Below, piece after piece: positions 10,022 through 23,016 of a stretch of DNA of 64,000 nt (within the stretch, counting starts at the first letter, position 1; each line of letters starts with the position of its first letter). Below the pieces are notes generated by a model. That model worked only from the letters and a program-made list of their open reading frames with translations. It was not told the origin of the DNA and searched no databases. A program made the position numbers and the translations under genes. Origin of the DNA: Platynereis dumerilii (lineage: Eukaryota; Annelida; Polychaeta; Phyllodocida; Nereididae); the NCBI GenBank assembly GCA_026936325.1, contig JAPTHN010000008.1, positions 52,059,706 to 52,123,705 of the forward strand, written 5' to 3'.

Positions 10022-12593
10022 GGGGGCGTATTACTGCCAATGATATTTTTTATTTTTGGTTTATTCCAAAAACTTCTTGTTTAAACCAAAAACTTTTTGT
10101 AATTAATGAAAAGCTTTTGGTTTAATCCAAAATATCTCGGTTTATTCCAATAGCTTTTTGGTTGAAATTCAAAAGCCTTTTTCATTTAGTCAAATAAAAG
10201 ATTTGGTGTAATCCAAAAACCTTCATCTAATTTAAAGAGTTTTCATTTGAACATTTTGATTTTTATCAAAATATCTTTTTGTTTAATCCCAGAGTTTTTT
10301 TATTTTGAACCAAAAATCTTTTTTATTTAATCTATAAAAACGTTTTGAGTAAAATCCGAAACCCTTTAGGTTTTATACAAGATTAAATTTTTGATAAAAC
10401 TTTTAGTCTTAGCAAAAAAGCAGGAAGAGTCAGGAGAAATGTGTTGGGAACAGTCATGAGGAGGCAGCTGGGGGGAGTCAGGAGGATGCAGTCTGGGGTT
10501 GGGTAATTGGGAGGTTTCAGTGGCGGAAAGTTGAGAGGGAAGTCACATGGAGAGTTGGGAGGGGCATCAGGAGAGGAGTCAGAAGGCGAGTTTGGAGGAT
10601 GGATTTGGGGAGAATCTGGGAGAGTCATAAGGAGTTTGGATTGAAAGGCAAGTCAGGAAGAGCGAGTGCAATAGTTGCTAGAAGGGAGTAGGGGAGATTC
10701 AGGAGGTGGGGTATCAGGAAGAAGGAGTTGGGGAAAGTTGGAAGGACATAGGGGGAATCAAAAGGGGAGTCAGTCGCGGGAGTTGATAAGTCGGGGGAGG
10801 AGGGAGTTGGTGAGTTTTGGGAGTAATCGGGAGGAGGGAGACAAAATTGGGAGGAAGGGAGTTGGGAAAAGTTTCATGGAAAGTCAGGAAGGCAGTCTGG
10901 AAGTGAGAGTTGTTGAGAGTCAGACTGCGATGGAAATTGAAGGGGAGCTATCAGCTGTCTCGGCACAGGCGCACCATTCCAAATTTTTAAAAGGGAGAAA
11001 AATTCCAAACCAGGGTTTATTTTTGGCTAAATTTAGGCCTACCTGGAGGACCGAAAAAGTGAACATGATAATTATCTGTTTCTTCTGATGATTGGGGGAG
11101 CTGTAGCAGGTCACAGCTCCCCCTGTTTTTTTATCAAGGGAGCTCAGCTCCCTTGAACTCCCCCCCCCCATCCATCACTGGATTCAGATGAAGGAAACTG
11201 GGGAGAGTCAGGAGTATGGAGGAGAGTCAGGAGTATGGAGGTTAGTCTGGAAGAGTGAGTTGTGGAATGTTGGAAGAAGGAAATTGGGGAGAGTGAGGAG
11301 AAGGAGTTGAGCACTTTGCAGTCAAACCTAAAGCAGGAACCTTTTTCATATAAAATAATTTTTAAGTAAAATCAATAAACAAAAAAGGGGTTTTGGTTCA
11401 AATGAAAAACTTTAATCCAAGAAGATTTCGGTTTAATCAAATTTTGGCTTAATGCAAAAACCTTTCCATCTCAGCAAAAAAGCAAAAGGGATTAAAGGAG
11501 AGTCGAGAGTCGAGCAGAGTCAGGAGAATGTAGGGATGAGGGAGTCAGGGAAAGTTTGGAGGAGGTTGAAAGGGGAAACAAGAGGAGAGTCAGAAGGAGA
11601 GTTTGAAGGAGAGTTTGGAAGAGGGGTCAGACAGAGTTGTCAGGAGAGTCAGGAAGTGAGAGTCGGGAGGAGAGTTGGGAGAAGAGGGAGAGTCAGGAGG
11701 AGGGATTTGAGAGTTGGGAGGATGGAGTTAAGAGTCGGAGTTGGAGAAGGAATTTGAAAGAGTCAGGGGCTAGGGGAGAGTCGGGAGTTGGGTAGAGTCA
11801 GTAGTTGGGATAGTAGGGAGGGGACAGCAAACTCAAAACTCCCAACTCTCCCTGATTTCCTTCTTGCGACTCAATAACTCCCTAATCCTGATGCACCTCC
11901 CGACTCAACCCCAACTCCTGACTTCAAAAATCCCCTCTCCCCTACTCGGTTCTCCAGACTCTCTTACCAACGACGCAGTCAAGGTTGAAACATCCGAGAC
12001 CAAGGCCAGGCCAAGGATTCGGCATCCGAGAGCGAGTCAAGGCCGGGGCCATCAAAACATAACCAAGAGACGGGTCTTTAGGATGAGTCTTCTCGAGGCC
12101 TCCAACACTGGCCCAAAGACACCTGAGACTGAGGCAAAGCCTGTGATTTGGCATCCAAGACCCAGCCAGGGCCAAGGCCATCAAAATATAGCCCCGAGGC
12201 TAACCACGAGAACAAGGCCGACATCGAGACCTCCAACAATGTCTCTTTCAACTCTCTTCTTGACTCCCTTCTTCCACCTTTCCATGACTCCCTCCTTCTG
12301 ACTCTCAACAATTCTCTATTCCTCACTTCCCTCCCAACTCTACCTGAACTCGCCCAAACTCCTGTCTTCGACTACTGTTTTCTCCCAAATTCCTTCCCTG
12401 ACTCTCCTTCCAACTTCACTTCCAACTCTCATTCCATCTTCAATTCCGAATCTCCTTCCAACGCTCCTTCCAACTGCCCTTCCAATTCTCAACTCCACTT
12501 CCAACTTTCCCTGACACCCGACACTCTGATGAAAATTGAAAATTTCTTTGTATCAAACCCGAAATAAAAAATCTTTGGCAGTAATACGCTTCC
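10022..12593. mobile_element. Foldback (TU-like) DNA element, 2.57 kb
   Basis: The two ends match as inverted repeats: GCGTATTACTGCCAAWGAT at 10027 and its inverse ending at 12590. Inside the left end lie degenerate TTTTGGTTTAATCCAAAA words (10040-10330, again 11380-11470), then a long G/A-rich series based on GGAGAGTCAGGAG (10420-11820). The right arm (11830-12530) carries the C/T-rich complement (CCAACTCTCC, TCCAACTC), so the whole can fold back on itself. A central direct repeat of about 120 bp (GGCATCC, AAGGCC, GCCATCAAAA) occupies 11980-12230. Modular long inverted repeats made of short tandem words are known from sea-urchin TU elements and Drosophila Foldback. No transposase and no sure target duplication were found. 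Short open frames in both arms reflect purine bias. Confidence 0.75.
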
Positions 12594-13684
12594 ACTGTCT
12601 GAATCTGAATCTATAGCACGGCCGATTTTTGCATGGCAAGTTCAATGTGTAAAAGATTGAATTGACATTTCACATTCCCACATTCTGTTTTTCGATTTTT
12701 TTTCTCCCATTTGCCTTATTCATTTTGCTTATGTTACTTAATTGTGGGTGCAAAAGTTATTGAGTTATGATGAGATATGTTTAAAACAAGCATGCCAAAA
12801 GAAACAAAAACTTCACACGTCTGATTTCCAGCCATTTTCTTTGCATTTTCAACCAAAAGCCATACTATTTATCAGCGCACAGCACCTGTTCAATATCAGT
12901 CACTGATTTTGCAACTGGATAACTGTATAATATCTCATATTGAGATTGCCTTGAAAAAAATTGTTTTATTTGGCATACAGTATCAGCCCAAGGCAAACAG
13001 TGACACAACTTCCCATTTTACTTTTTATGAAGTCATATCGTATAATACATTTCGGCAATATCTCGGAACCAAGTCATCACAATGGCATCCAAATTTAAAG
13101 CTGTCCATCCTGGTTTCAGGCAGCAACCTTACAATTCTCTTTCTGGAAAAATAAATAAATATTCTTATTCAGTGTTCTTCAGAAAAAATTAAGTTTAAAA
13201 TATCTTATACTCTGACATGATGTTTATATAAATGACTTACACATTGTTTGTATGAATATCGCTCTTCATTGGCAGAGGTGAGAAAGTATGGGTTGAAATG
13301 CATTGGTGATATTTCTTGGAGTTGTTTACTTCAGCCAGGAACGACGATGTGTCTAACTCATCAGATGGAATAAGATGACTTCAGTAGGAGAGTTTTGGAT
13401 GGTACTGCATCTTGACTGGTTGCAGAAGGACAACATTTTGTAGTCACTTTTACTGGATTTTATAAGGTCCCCTGCAACAAAAAGAATGGTTATAATATGG
13501 CAGCTGTTTGCTGAAAACTTAATGACGTCAGTAGATAACATAGACTAAGTCGCTGTGGAGGAACCTAAATCTTGTAGGCAAACCGCAAATGTTTTAAACT
13601 CTCAAAAAATATTAAACCTCCTCAATTACATTGAAATAGCTTTGGAGTACTGTCGATCAATAACTTTAATGTATAACCGATACG
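12594..13684. other. No firm feature
   Basis: AT-rich. Two acceptor-like sites on the minus strand (before 13142 and before about 13475) precede short open frames, but neither shows a convincing donor or known domain. Confidence 0.4.
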
Positions 13685-13766
13685 GGGGGTAAGTTGTGCC
13701 AAAGGGCAACTTGTGTAGCCCACTTTTGGAAGAATTTAGTAAAGAAGGCAATGCCATCCATTTAAA

Positions 13767-13850
13767 GGGCTCAGCGGTAATGTTTGACCTACTGACCTCA
13801 GGGACACTGGTTCGATTCTCAATCCAGGCAACCCTTGTCAGAGGGATCTT
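13767..13850 (+). mobile_element. tRNA-derived SINE head (family 2)
   Basis: GGCTCAGCGGTAATG resembles a tRNA box A, and GGTTCGATTCTC at 13809-13820 is a box B; the spacing fits an RNA polymerase III promoter. The sequence then leaves tRNA-like structure (AGAGGGATCTTTCATC), as in a SINE body. It is unlike the SINE family at 47222. Confidence 0.6.
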
Positions 13851-13904
13851 TCATCTTGTGCAATGGTGCACCTTGCCTCATTGCTGTAGTCCCTAATCTA
13901 ATAT

Positions 13905-14750
13905 TAAGTGGCATCGCATTTGACCATAACGGCAAAAGGTCAGTTGCGCCATGTTTTTCAGTCTTCTTGTTTTTTTTCATACATCTTAAGTTTATTTACA
14001 ATTTTACAGTAAGAATATACTTATGCTAAAATATAAAGGGGAACGGGAGTCTTAAAATCATCTCACAATACATCGCAAAACGAAATTAACATTATCAATT
14101 ATTTATCAGAATTACAGGCACTTCCAAGTTCCCTGTATCATTTTGAATTATACTTGAGTAACTACGTCACTTTGATTGAAATAAATCACTATCCAACTGA
14201 TTGGGTTTCAACATTGGTTGAAATTGTATTTGTTATTATACATTCTCTACTAGCACCAAACGACAGTTTTGGGAAACTGAACTGGCAAGCTTCGATTTAG
14301 ATAAATCAATCCAAAGAAATTAAAGAAAGTTTACCAGAATTCAAGAAAGACACATAACTCACGGGCATGAGACATTATACGTGCTATTAAGAATTTAGAA
14401 AAGTATAAGTTTGGCAATATGAGACTACCTATATTAAAATATTTAAAAAATATGATTCTTAACATCATCTCAAGGTACATCATGAATAAAAATCAACATA
14501 ATAACTAATTTATCAGAACAACAGTTGCTTTCAACTTCTCTGTATCGATCATTAAGAATAATAATGTTTTGATGACTTGGTCAATTTGATTGAAATAAAT
14601 CACTGTCCAACTTATAGGCTTTCAACAATGGTAGAAATTGTATTCATTGTTTTACATGCTCTTACAGCACAGAATGACACTTTTGGGAAACTGAACTGGC
14701 TAAATGTGATTTAAATAAATCACTCCAAAGAAATTTAAGAGGGGCATACA
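13905..14750 (+). repeat. Left inverted arm with two about 380-bp subrepeats
   Basis: Two tandem copies, at about 14050-14400 and 14440-14750, share AATTTATCAG, TTGATTGAAATAAATCAC and TTTTGGGAAACTGAACTGGC. A third copy lies inverted at 20400-20790. The edge at 13905-14030 (GTGGCATCGCATTTGACC, CATGTTTTTCAGTCTTCTT) is also inverted at 21060-21185. Across the three copies a peptide-like frame is kept (see findings). The parent element cannot be named. Confidence 0.65.
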
Positions 14751-16097
14751 CCTAGAAGTTGCCTTGGAAGATGGCCAACGTCAGACATGGGTAGAACATG
14801 TAGTACAGTGGATTTAATTCCGGAGTCTGAGGCCGGAGGTTTTTGGATGGAGTCAAACTTTCATTTCAAGGTATAGTTGGGAGTCGAAAATTCATTTGGT
14901 GACTTCTGCCTCATAAAAAATAATTAACAGACTTTACATAATCACACTTACCACAATGTGAAAAGTATCCCAAATCTTACACAGGACATCCCACAGAAGT
15001 ATTTATGTATAAAATCCCATGGAAACAACATTTACCTTGACCTATGCACTGCATAAGATACTCTTCATTAACATACAAGCATGATATAATTATGTGAAAA
15101 ATTTTTACTGATCATTTAACTGCTTGAGTTTTTTGAGGCACAAAAGCATTTCTAATAATGTCGTAATCTATTTGGTTAAATCAGGCCAAAAATTGAAATA
15201 TGAACTGCTACATGTGACATGTACCAACCTAACATATGACAATACCTCGGGTTTGAATTATTTTCATTTACAAAAGACAAAAATTGTTGGTGGAAGTGAA
15301 CGATTACCGTCTGAGACAATAACAAAGTTTTCCATCACTGGCCTATCTTGCAGCACGTTCCCTTACATGGCAAGGAAACATTTAATGACATTTCAAGTTA
15401 TCCAACCATACCATATCCAGTAAACACGTGTTATTACAACTGTGTACTGCACAGGTGATTAATTTCCAGTCATCTTATCAGCCGTGCTTGTTTGTATTTC
15501 ACAGACTTACGGGCCCAATTTCACAAGCAGTGAGAAATTTGAGACTAATGTCAAGTGATGAGTTCACACTTTTTGACCAGTCCAAAGGTTAAGCCTATGT
15601 ATGCAATGTTATTATATTTCAAGACACATGTCTAAATCATCATAACTGTTTAACCAACTAAAAATCTGACACTCAACCAAGAAAGTCCAGCCTAAACCGT
15701 CCTCACTTCTCAGTGTAAGCTTGTTGAGCTTACCACAACCACAACATATAATTTTTTGTGAAGTTGTAACAAAATGATTAACTTTCCACTGGTGTGACAG
15801 ACATAGTTAACAGTTTGAGATCTCTAAATGCAACTAAATGGATGGTTGAGTGAGTAATTGTTGCCTGCTAGTTGTTTCAACTACTTTCTTTGTAGAAAAC
15901 CATAAACAATCATTGAAATAACATCGGCAAAAAGCTGTTAAGGACTTGAAAACTTCAGAATTTTATAGCAATTGTTGTCAGGGTAAATGAAAATGAGCCC
16001 TGCAATGGGAGGATGGCCCTACTTGGCCAAATTGAGACAGGCTCTGCAGATTTCGGATGGGAGGGTTGGTCAGGTGACAGGTGACCTGGGTCTATAT

Positions 16098-16098
<1 letters not shown>
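14751..16098. other. No gene recognised
   Basis: AT-rich non-coding; the piece near 14820-14950 (GGAGTCTGAGGCCGGAGG) is a weak GAGTC-type repeat. Confidence 0.5.
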
Positions 16099-16143
<45 letters not shown>

Positions 16144-16446
16144 TGGTAAGAGCAGCCCTCTAAGCCCAGTTATGGGCACTCACGAGGATTGATTGATGAG
16201 ATGGGAGAGAGAGAATGGGAGTCCTTAGCATGTTACACATTTACCCCATGTGAGGGATCTTTTACTTGCCCAGCACAGACACTGATACAAGGGGCCACCA
16301 ATTTAACATCTCATCCGAACGGCATCCAGCTGGGATTTTGCTCATGAAGGTGAAAATTTTGGGTTCTCCACCTGGGGTTCAGACCCATGCAGGCAAAGAC
16401 CTTCAGTGGAGCAGGCGAGAACCTTAACCACTACACGACCAAGGAT
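16099..16446 (-). mobile_element. tRNA-derived SINE, family 1, full length
   Basis: Minus-strand copy of the SINE at 47222-47558: tRNA-like head near 16390-16446, shared body (inverse of CCCCATGTGAGGGATC), and the GATA microsatellite tail at 16099-16142. Box B has decayed to GGGTCTGAACCCC. Confidence 0.85.
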
Positions 16447-17204
16447 GTAAAGCCCCAAATATCCATCCATGCGTTACAAGCTGCAGCAGGCATCTTTTTG
16501 GGCTTTGTTCTAATTTTAAACTGTTTAGAACACAGATTAAACAAACTTTGACTTTGTCATTTTGAAATTAAAAAGAATCAAAGGTGTGGGATTAACAAAC
16601 ATTCTCATTGGACAGTTTGATAAGAATGCCAAACAACAGCTAATGAGCCGTCGAATCCTAAGGAAATTGGGACTTATCTAATAATGTTTTGGTGAAATAG
16701 CTTGAAATGCCAATGAAACACTTGACTTGCCACCAGTCTCAAAAAGATGAGTCTGAAAGCGTTTTTAAATTTTTTTTTATAGTTTTTGCAAAATTTTGTC
16801 AAATTAGATATTTTTCCCATCCAAAGCTTATACGGCAACATTAAAATTCAACCTTTTTTGCAAATTCATCAAAACCATTTTTAATCAAACATCACCGAAA
16901 AATTAATTGTGTCAAAAAGTCACAAATATTTATAGCTGCAAGCAGATCTTCTGCCTGGATAACTTTTTGTTGGTGCAAATTGGATAATTGTACATTGGTC
17001 TCTTAATTGTTTGGCAAAACTATCTCTCAAATATGGTACTGTCCAATTTTAGGCCAAGGAGACAATTTGAAAATGGGGATACACTGCATGAAAAATGTAG
17101 ATTGATTGAGGCTTTATGTCCTGTATTATTGTGGTTGGTAGGCTTATTAGGACAGGAAGATGACACAGCAATGAGGTGAAGGATGATTGAAACAGCTGTC
17201 CAAC
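16447..17204. other. No gene recognised
   Basis: AT-rich, no feature supported. Confidence 0.5.
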
Positions 17205-17312
17205 ATAGGTCCAGGTGGTCGAACCGGCAAGAGCTGTATTCAAACCCTGGACCCAGCAATTGGCAGCCCAGAATGCTACCACTAGACCAACCCTCCCCCA
17301 TGACGAATATAT
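17205..17312 (-). mobile_element. tRNA-derived SINE fragment, family 3
   Basis: On the minus strand GGGGGAGGGTTGGTCTAGTG gives a box A (TGGTCTAGTGG) and GGTTCGACC at 17217-17225 gives a box B. A second 5' piece with the shared words GGGCTGCCAATTG and TTGGTGTAGTGG lies at 31595-31676. Confidence 0.6.
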
Positions 17313-18289
17313 GGAACCTACCTGTATAAAATATCTATTTAAATTGTATGTACATGTACATGAAATCCTATCATTTTGTCCTGTTTGTCTACAGAGTGAA
17401 AACATACAATACAGGATGTAAAACATGTAGCTTCCCTCAAACTATTGCAAAAATGTTTAAAATGTTTGATAAATTTAATTCTTACCATATATATGACTAA
17501 TTCCACTGAGACAGCCCTTGGTAATATTACTTCCAAGTGTTGAAAAATCATGTGTGCTCATTTTGCAGGCAAAAAAGTCAGCAACAAACAATTAATATGA
17601 GTCTAAGTTATACAATACCTTTGTTTTTGACAATATGCAGTCTAATCCTTTATATTGGCAGTTTTCAATAAATTGCTTGTCACAGGTATGAGGACATTAC
17701 AATTAATGTCATCATGCTTGTGACCAACAACCAAAGAAAACTGAGATAACATAATTTAATCCAGTATGATATTAAAATCCTCATTATTACATCTTCAGTT
17801 AATGGTCAAAAATAATTATGATGGAACTTACCCAACTGTAGAACTATATTTACAACAGAAAAATGTCAGGTAAGAATTTCTGATTCATTCTAAACTATGT
17901 GAAAAAAAAAGCCAGCTATAACAATCCAGTAAATAATCAAGGAAAACCGTATCTCACTCTTATTTCCATGGCAGTGGCCAATCAACAATAATGATTACTA
18001 ATTCTCGAAGAAATATGTACCATCAAAATTAAAAGTGTGTTTGCTAAACTAGTTCTAGTGATAGGTCAGGTCAGCAATTTTTTATTCATTTCGTAAGACC
18101 TCAAGTCATCATTAATTTTTGCCTGAGAAGCAGGCTTTACTAAAAGTGGGTTTGGGGTATTGTTGATTTTTGGAGGCATCGTCCCATGATGTCATCAACA
18201 CAGTTTTGTGTGTAGTGTGGTGAATAAGAGTGTGGAGAATTGATAGTACAAAGCAATTCAGGTTGGCTGATTTCCTGGGAGGGGGTGGA

Positions 18290-19720
18290 CATTTTACTTT
18301 TTGCTAAAAATGTTATTTTGCTAGTTATATCACTAGGATGGGGGTCACCTTCAGGGTAGGCCTACTCGTGAATTTTTTTGCCAGGATGGGAGGTCATGTC
18401 GGGGGTCCTCATTAAAAACATTAATATTGCCAGACAAGGGTTGATGTCACCTCGGGTTGTACTCCTGAAATTGTTTTTCTTTTGGTCATATTGCCAGCTG
18501 TAGCGGCCACTTAGGTGAATAAGAGTGTGGAGTACTTAGGGTAGCGTGCATCATCTGCCCCCTAAAAATGACAAATCTGCCATACTCTTTCTGCACTTTG
18601 CCCGTATTGTCCCTTTCCAGTCGAAACACATTCTGCAAAATTAACACCCTTTTTTTTCATTTATCACATAATTCCCACTTCAGCAGATTCTCTGGGTGAT
18701 ATTTCCCTATAAAAAAAATCTACACACAATTGCGACTACTCCTCAATGGAAACCATTGATTTTGACTTCAAATTAAAGCTCTTTTTCTAAGGAATATAAC
18801 TGTGCAATCCAGAAATCACGTACTGCAGAAGTGCATGATGTTTTGAAGATTTGATAATATTGGGAGCAGACGATGCCCCCTAACATGGCGATCACCTTGG
18901 GGTGGGGGGAGTGGTGCACCATGAGCCACTTTGGACATTTTACACTGGTGAGCATAAAGTATCTACGGTGAAAAGCTGGGTACTTGATGTAAACATAGTA
19001 AGACCTTTAGCTACAATACTCGATGTTGTTACATTATATTCTTGATTTTTTAAATAGCCAAATTTGGTCCTTAAAAATATGCAAGCTGCTCATTGTGCCA
19101 GAAAATTAAAGGAAAATAAATTTGACAATGCCTATTATTAGATTAATACACACGCCACCATCTGGGCCGTTGACATATTATCCCTCTCATTCAACTGTTA
19201 AGAGAGCTTTTCAACCCAATAATTTCCCCTTGTTCCCCTTGGTACATGCCACCTCATGTTTCAGATGGATGTTGTATATGATTATTAATCAATGAAAATA
19301 GTACCAATGTGTCCTTATGAGCTGCTAAAATCTTTGTGACACATTAAACCTTCATTGAAACTGGCTCAAAGTACCCCATCTCAAATGGCTCGTGGTGCCC
19401 CAATTGTAAATTTCATCTGTTGGTGCATATTTAGTATTATTTACCTCTTCTACCAGGAGAAAAGTTGCACCACTCAATATTCTACATCACTGGTCAAAAT
19501 AATTTTTCAGTTCTTCGTCATACATTAAAAAGAGAGATTATGGATGCTATTTTGGTTTTTTGCTAGTTATATAACTAGGCTAGGGGTCACCTACTAGGCT
19601 AGGGGTCACCTACGAGGTCAGGTCAGGGTGTCATTTTGAACTTTTTAAATTGCTATTATAGAGGTCACCTCAAGGCCGTATTCATGAAAATAATTTTTTT
19701 GCTAGTTATAGCGTGTGGAC
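18290..19720. repeat. Local duplicated segments (GCTAGTTAT...GGGGTCACC)
   Basis: Words TTTGCTAGTTATAT, ACTAGG and GGGGTCACC recur at about 18310-18500, 19555-19610 and 19690-19715; 19574-19610 has an immediate repeat CTAGGCTAGGGGTCACCTA. No gene is evident. Class unknown. Confidence 0.4.
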
Positions 19721-20399
19721 ACACCTAACTGGCCAATCTTCCACTTTGTCAGGCATTGAATCTGTGGATTCTTGTTAATGTTTGTGCATATGATCGTAGC
19801 ATTGCATGACAGGTACTAAATTTTGCATGTAAAACAGTGTATTCGCATCGACCAAGAGGAAAAATGGTCAAATGCATATATATTGTTTTTCCTTTTACTC
19901 CATTCTTCTTCTACGTATTGAATTTAATGGAAAACTTCTAAAGCAAGTTTTAGATTATTGGACCTTGAAATTATTATTTCAGAGTCTGTGTTGAACAAAT
20001 ATGAGACTTGAAGGCAGGTGATTTGTGATAACTGTCTGTCAGTCTGTAACTTATTCGTAAACAAACCTTTTGTCTGTTAGAACCACAGAAATGTAATTAA
20101 TTCTCTTTGAAGTAATTTATTTGAATCACTGCAGTGAGTTCTCAATTGCAAGGTCTGATAAGGTACCGGGCAGTAAAACAAATAGACTAAACATATAAAT
20201 TTCCAACTTGTGTTTTGCAGTGGAACATTCAACTGTTGCAGTTGTGGTGAAGTTTAATTTGCTTTCCTCTGTGTACAAAGAAATCATTCTTGGATTAGTA
20301 CCATATTCAATGTTTTCAATCAGACAGTCAAATTTCTGCCCGCTAACCAAGTGATTTCCTTAAACTCAATAATCATAGGCCACTCTGCTACATACCTGA

Positions 20400-21185
20400 G
20401 GTTGGCCATCTTCCAAGGCAGTTTCTTAGTATGGCCCTGAATAATATTTGATTGTGACTAACGTCGTAGTTCTTGAATCTTGGTATACTCTATTGAATTT
20501 CTTTGGGTGATTTATTTAAATCACAGTTTGCTAGCTCAGTTTTCCAAATTGTAGTTTAGTGCGTGTAGAGAATGTATAATAACCAAAACAATTCCTGCCA
20601 TTGTTGAAACCCAATCAGTTGGACAGTGATTTATTTCAATCAAATTGACCAAGTCACCCAAGTATAATTCCAAATGATACAGGGAGGTTGAAAATGATTG
20701 TAGCTCAGATAAATTATTCATAACTCTAATTCTGATTTACGATGTACCTTGAGATAATTTTAAGAATGATGTTCCCCTGTGTATTTTAACATAGGTAGAC
20801 TTACACTCCCAGGTAATTTTTTTCTAAATTAATGTTTTCTGCCTAAGAGTTATTTGATTAAATGCCTTCGTCTTATGACACATGGTCAGTTTTCCAATCT
20901 ACAAACTTCAAATCCAGTGTTTTGAGAGAGATTTTATCGTGAATTTTGTGTGAAAAGGGGTTATTTAAATAAATCAAAGTAACCAAGTAACATGAGAAAA
21001 TGGCATATCCAGTAGCAATGCAAAGTAGATGACGACTGATCAGCCAGATTAGCTTACCATGCAGTTGCATTACTTGTAAAATTGTAAATAAACTTAGAAT
21101 AATGAAGAAGAATAAGAAGACTGAAAAACATGGGGCATTTGACTGGTTTGCCAAATGGTCAAAAGCGAAGCCACTGTGTTGATAA
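20400..21185 (-). repeat. Right inverted arm matching 13905-14750
   Basis: Inverse of the left arm. It contains one clear copy of the 380-bp subrepeat (20400-20790) and a more distant one (about 20880-21060), then the shared edge GACTGAAAAACATG at 21118. The two arms bracket about 5.6 kb and could be the long inverted repeats of one element or two independent insertions. Confidence 0.65.
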
Positions 21186-22140
21186 TTGCATATATACATT
21201 ATACAGGATATAAACCTGAAGGATCCTTCCCTTGAAATGGGTGAAACACAAGATTTTTTTGGAATAAAGTTGGTGCTACAAATTGCCCCATCTAGTGACA
21301 AAATTAATTGTACTAGCGACTTACATGTAGTTGTGCCACTTTACCCACTTTTCTCTAAGGCCTACCATCATCATCCATATACATGTATTCCAATGTGCTA
21401 AAAATAACTTTCCCCAGTCTTCCTTCCCTATCATTAATAGAAACACCCTCATCTAATGACAAATGAGGGCAGTGAGCCCTCATTAAGGCTGAAAAATGTG
21501 TAATGATTCCATCTTGACAGACTTTTTTGAATCAATGGATTGATTTTTCAGGGGCAGGAAGATCAACTAAAGCTGTGTATTATTCACAGGCCCGCATGCC
21601 CAATGAAAGGGCAGAGCGAGTTCTAAAGGCAGATCCTACAGAAATGCCAAGCTCTGCTTTTGGATCCGCGGATTCTTGTTTAACATAATATTATATGACC
21701 AGTATTCCAAGTGCATTTGCAAATCTTACTATTTTTTGTTACCCAATGACACTCAATATGACTACATACAAAATTGTATGTCTTGCCATTGCTGTCGAAT
21801 TGCACTTTTACAAAAAAAACTTAGGTTTTAGTATTGTTCCTTAATGGTTGGACATTTTAAATAGCTTTACAGTAACTGTGTTATTAACATAATGAATGCT
21901 AATAATTTATAATTTATGAAAGGCTTACAGGGTGAGCATAAAATTGAGCTGTGTCGGGAGACCATTGTATGTTGTGCCATTTTTTGCTTCAGGGAGATTC
22001 CCAAAAAACCAAAGCTTGATCATGTAATCTGATAATTAGATATCAATGATATAACAAATTGGCCAGAATCAAAGCGAGTTTCAGGGCGACCAGACCATAT
22101 AGAAGATCATGGCAAGTGTTTGAAAAAATTAGGTACCCAA

Positions 22141-23016
22141 GTGCTGGGGTAAGTTGTGCCAGATGATGGTGAAAATTGTTAGATTTTATTTAGTTTATTC
22201 CATAAAAACGTATCATTCTGCCTATTTCTTCCGATATAGCATGAGTTCAGCATATTTCTGATATGCTACATGAAACTTATTAAACAATTATAAGCCATTT
22301 TACACAAAAATTCAAAAATGCTGCAAAATCCATATTATTAATTGTTAAGAGGGAGATATAACACTTTTAACCTTTCTTCTCAGTGTAAGTTGTTTCAAAA
22401 GATGTCTAGGCTTTGAGTAAAATGAAGAGAAAATTAAATAGGTTTCAAAAAATTAAATCCTATGTCATGCCATTGGCACAACTCAACCCACTCCAAATTA
22501 CAGTACTTACCCTAAATTGATTTTCTGAAGAAAACTGGTTGTAAAAAATAAACCAACAATGGAGAAAACTGGTTGTCAAAAGTAAACCAGCAATGCAAGA
22601 TTTCAAAATCTGACAACACAAATATATCTTGATATACACCTTAACTCCATCCTATCAGAAGGACATCATCTTATACCAATACCAGATGACTGAGAACAAG
22701 AATGTCAGTCCTCCGTACTTCCAAGTTTTCAATAACAAATTTGAACTTATGAGTGTTGCTTTTCGTAGCATTACATTTGGCAGTTTTTTTTTTCCATGGC
22801 TCATAATGACATTCACCAAATGTGAATACATGACTGGGATTGCCTTATTCACACAGATCTTCAATTCACCCCAACGATAATGCTTTATTGAATGATTGAA
22901 AATAATGAAACTCATTTGATTTACAACAGTGAGTGGTACAACTTATCCCATGGTACAACTAACCCCATTCTCCCCTACTGCCCATAAAAAGACCTCCAGT
23001 GAGTAGGACAATTTAC
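22141..23016. mobile_element. Inverted-repeat element with GGGGTAAGTTGTGCC ends
   Basis: Left end GTGCTGGGGTAAGTTGTGCC near 22141; the right end, read on minus, is GTACTGGGGTAAATTGTCC near 23016. The same word recurs internally (GTGGTACAACTTATCCC, GGCACAACTCAACCC), and a related start occurs at 13685 (GGGGGGTAAGTTGTGCC) and 21334. The target duplication is unclear and no protein is recognised. Confidence 0.5.

Noticed and set aside
10675-12567. Serine/proline-rich and glycine/arginine-rich frames of 80-145 codons
   Set aside because: They arise from the purine-rich and pyrimidine-rich word repeats of the foldback arms.
13030-13142. Minus-strand exon-like frame after a TTTATTTTTCCAG acceptor (RIVRLLPETRMDSFKFG...)
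   Set aside because: The acceptor is good, but the donor is weak, no homology is recognised, and an 81-codon plus-strand frame occupies the same DNA; chance cannot be excluded.
13353-13541. Minus-strand frame preceded by TTTTTGTTGCAG
   Set aside because: Acceptor-like, but the frame closes without a donor or polyadenylation signal and has no recognised domain.
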